DNA of 64,000 bases from Branchipolynoe longqiensis (taxonomy: Eukaryota; Annelida; Polychaeta; Phyllodocida; Polynoidae), in contig CM059186.1 of the NCBI GenBank assembly GCA_030323885.1, forward strand, positions 175,281,047 through 175,345,046, written 5' to 3'. The notes beneath the pieces were generated by a model. It did no database searches. It was not told where the DNA came from and was given only the letters and a program-made list of their open reading frames with translations. Below, piece after piece: positions 63,991-64,000 of this stretch. A program made the position numbers and the translations under genes. The number at the start of each line of letters is the position of its first letter. Positions within the stretch are counted from its first letter, which is position 1.

Positions 63991-64000
63991 CGTGAGGTTG

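Larger units (their letters stand above)
60270..64000 (-). mobile_element. Ngaro/DIRS-like tyrosine-recombinase retrotransposon (5' end outside window)
   Basis: Gene order on the - strand is gag-like (63990 to 63493), RT/RNase H (63256 to 61451), tyrosine recombinase (61418 to 60452). A polyadenylation-like AATAAA on the - strand lies near 60293. No aspartic protease, integrase or methyltransferase domain was seen. Strongly GC-rich compared with the flanks. The 5' terminus and one terminal repeat lie beyond 64000. Confidence 0.9.

Overview
This is animal (metazoan) nuclear DNA. Spliced exons with GT/AG borders sit in very long introns, surrounded by SINEs, LINEs, MITEs, satellites and microsatellites. 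The transposon mix (a Ngaro/DIRS-like tyrosine-recombinase retrotransposon, PIF/Harbinger, CR1 and RTE-like LINEs, several tRNA-headed SINE families) fits an invertebrate such as a cephalochordate, hemichordate or mollusc. The sequence alone does not settle which. There is no bacterial or viral genome content.

The only host gene I can build with confidence lies on the + strand. It has eleven exons between 4597 and 46193 and encodes part of a protein with two cyclic-nucleotide-binding (CNB) folds, most like the CNBD2 family. All ten exon-exon junctions I join keep codon phase and reading frame. The product runs from the end of the first CNB fold, through a helical connector, into a second CNB fold that is split by a basic, Ser/Pro-rich linker. 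The 5' exons lie left of the window. One expected exon inside the second CNB fold was not found between 33010 and 41710, and no downstream exons were recognised.

Layout: 0.2-0.5 kb, Ngaro/DIRS reverse-transcriptase fragment. 0.8-7.7 kb, a MITE with a 10-bp minisatellite, fold-back elements, SINEs, an AT-rich array with a duplicated splice acceptor, and exon 1. 7.7-13.1 kb, nested SINE/MITE/LINE insertions, exon 2 and a 5'-truncated LINE. 13.5-25.4 kb, exons 3-6, MITEs, a decayed DIRS recombinase and a LINE RNase H end. 25.5-33 kb, nested MITEs, exons 7-9 and a 59-bp satellite. 33-41 kb, a composite MITE with a 206-bp satellite, a LINE, an 88-bp satellite and a G-rich/C-rich strand-switch block. 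41.7-46.6 kb, exons 10-11 with MITEs close behind. 46.7-52.2 kb, a complete-looking PIF/Harbinger transposon with a MADF/BESS-type partner gene and a damaged DDE transposase. 52.2-60.2 kb, a palindrome, duplications, SINEs and a CR1 LINE split by a dated insertion. 60.27-64 kb, a nearly intact Ngaro/DIRS-like element on the - strand running off the right edge.

The mobile elements form a readable stack. Target-site duplications show MITEs inserted in SINEs, MITEs in MITEs, an RTE-tailed non-autonomous element in a MITE, and the same element in a CR1 ORF. Two satellites appear to have grown from MITE parts.
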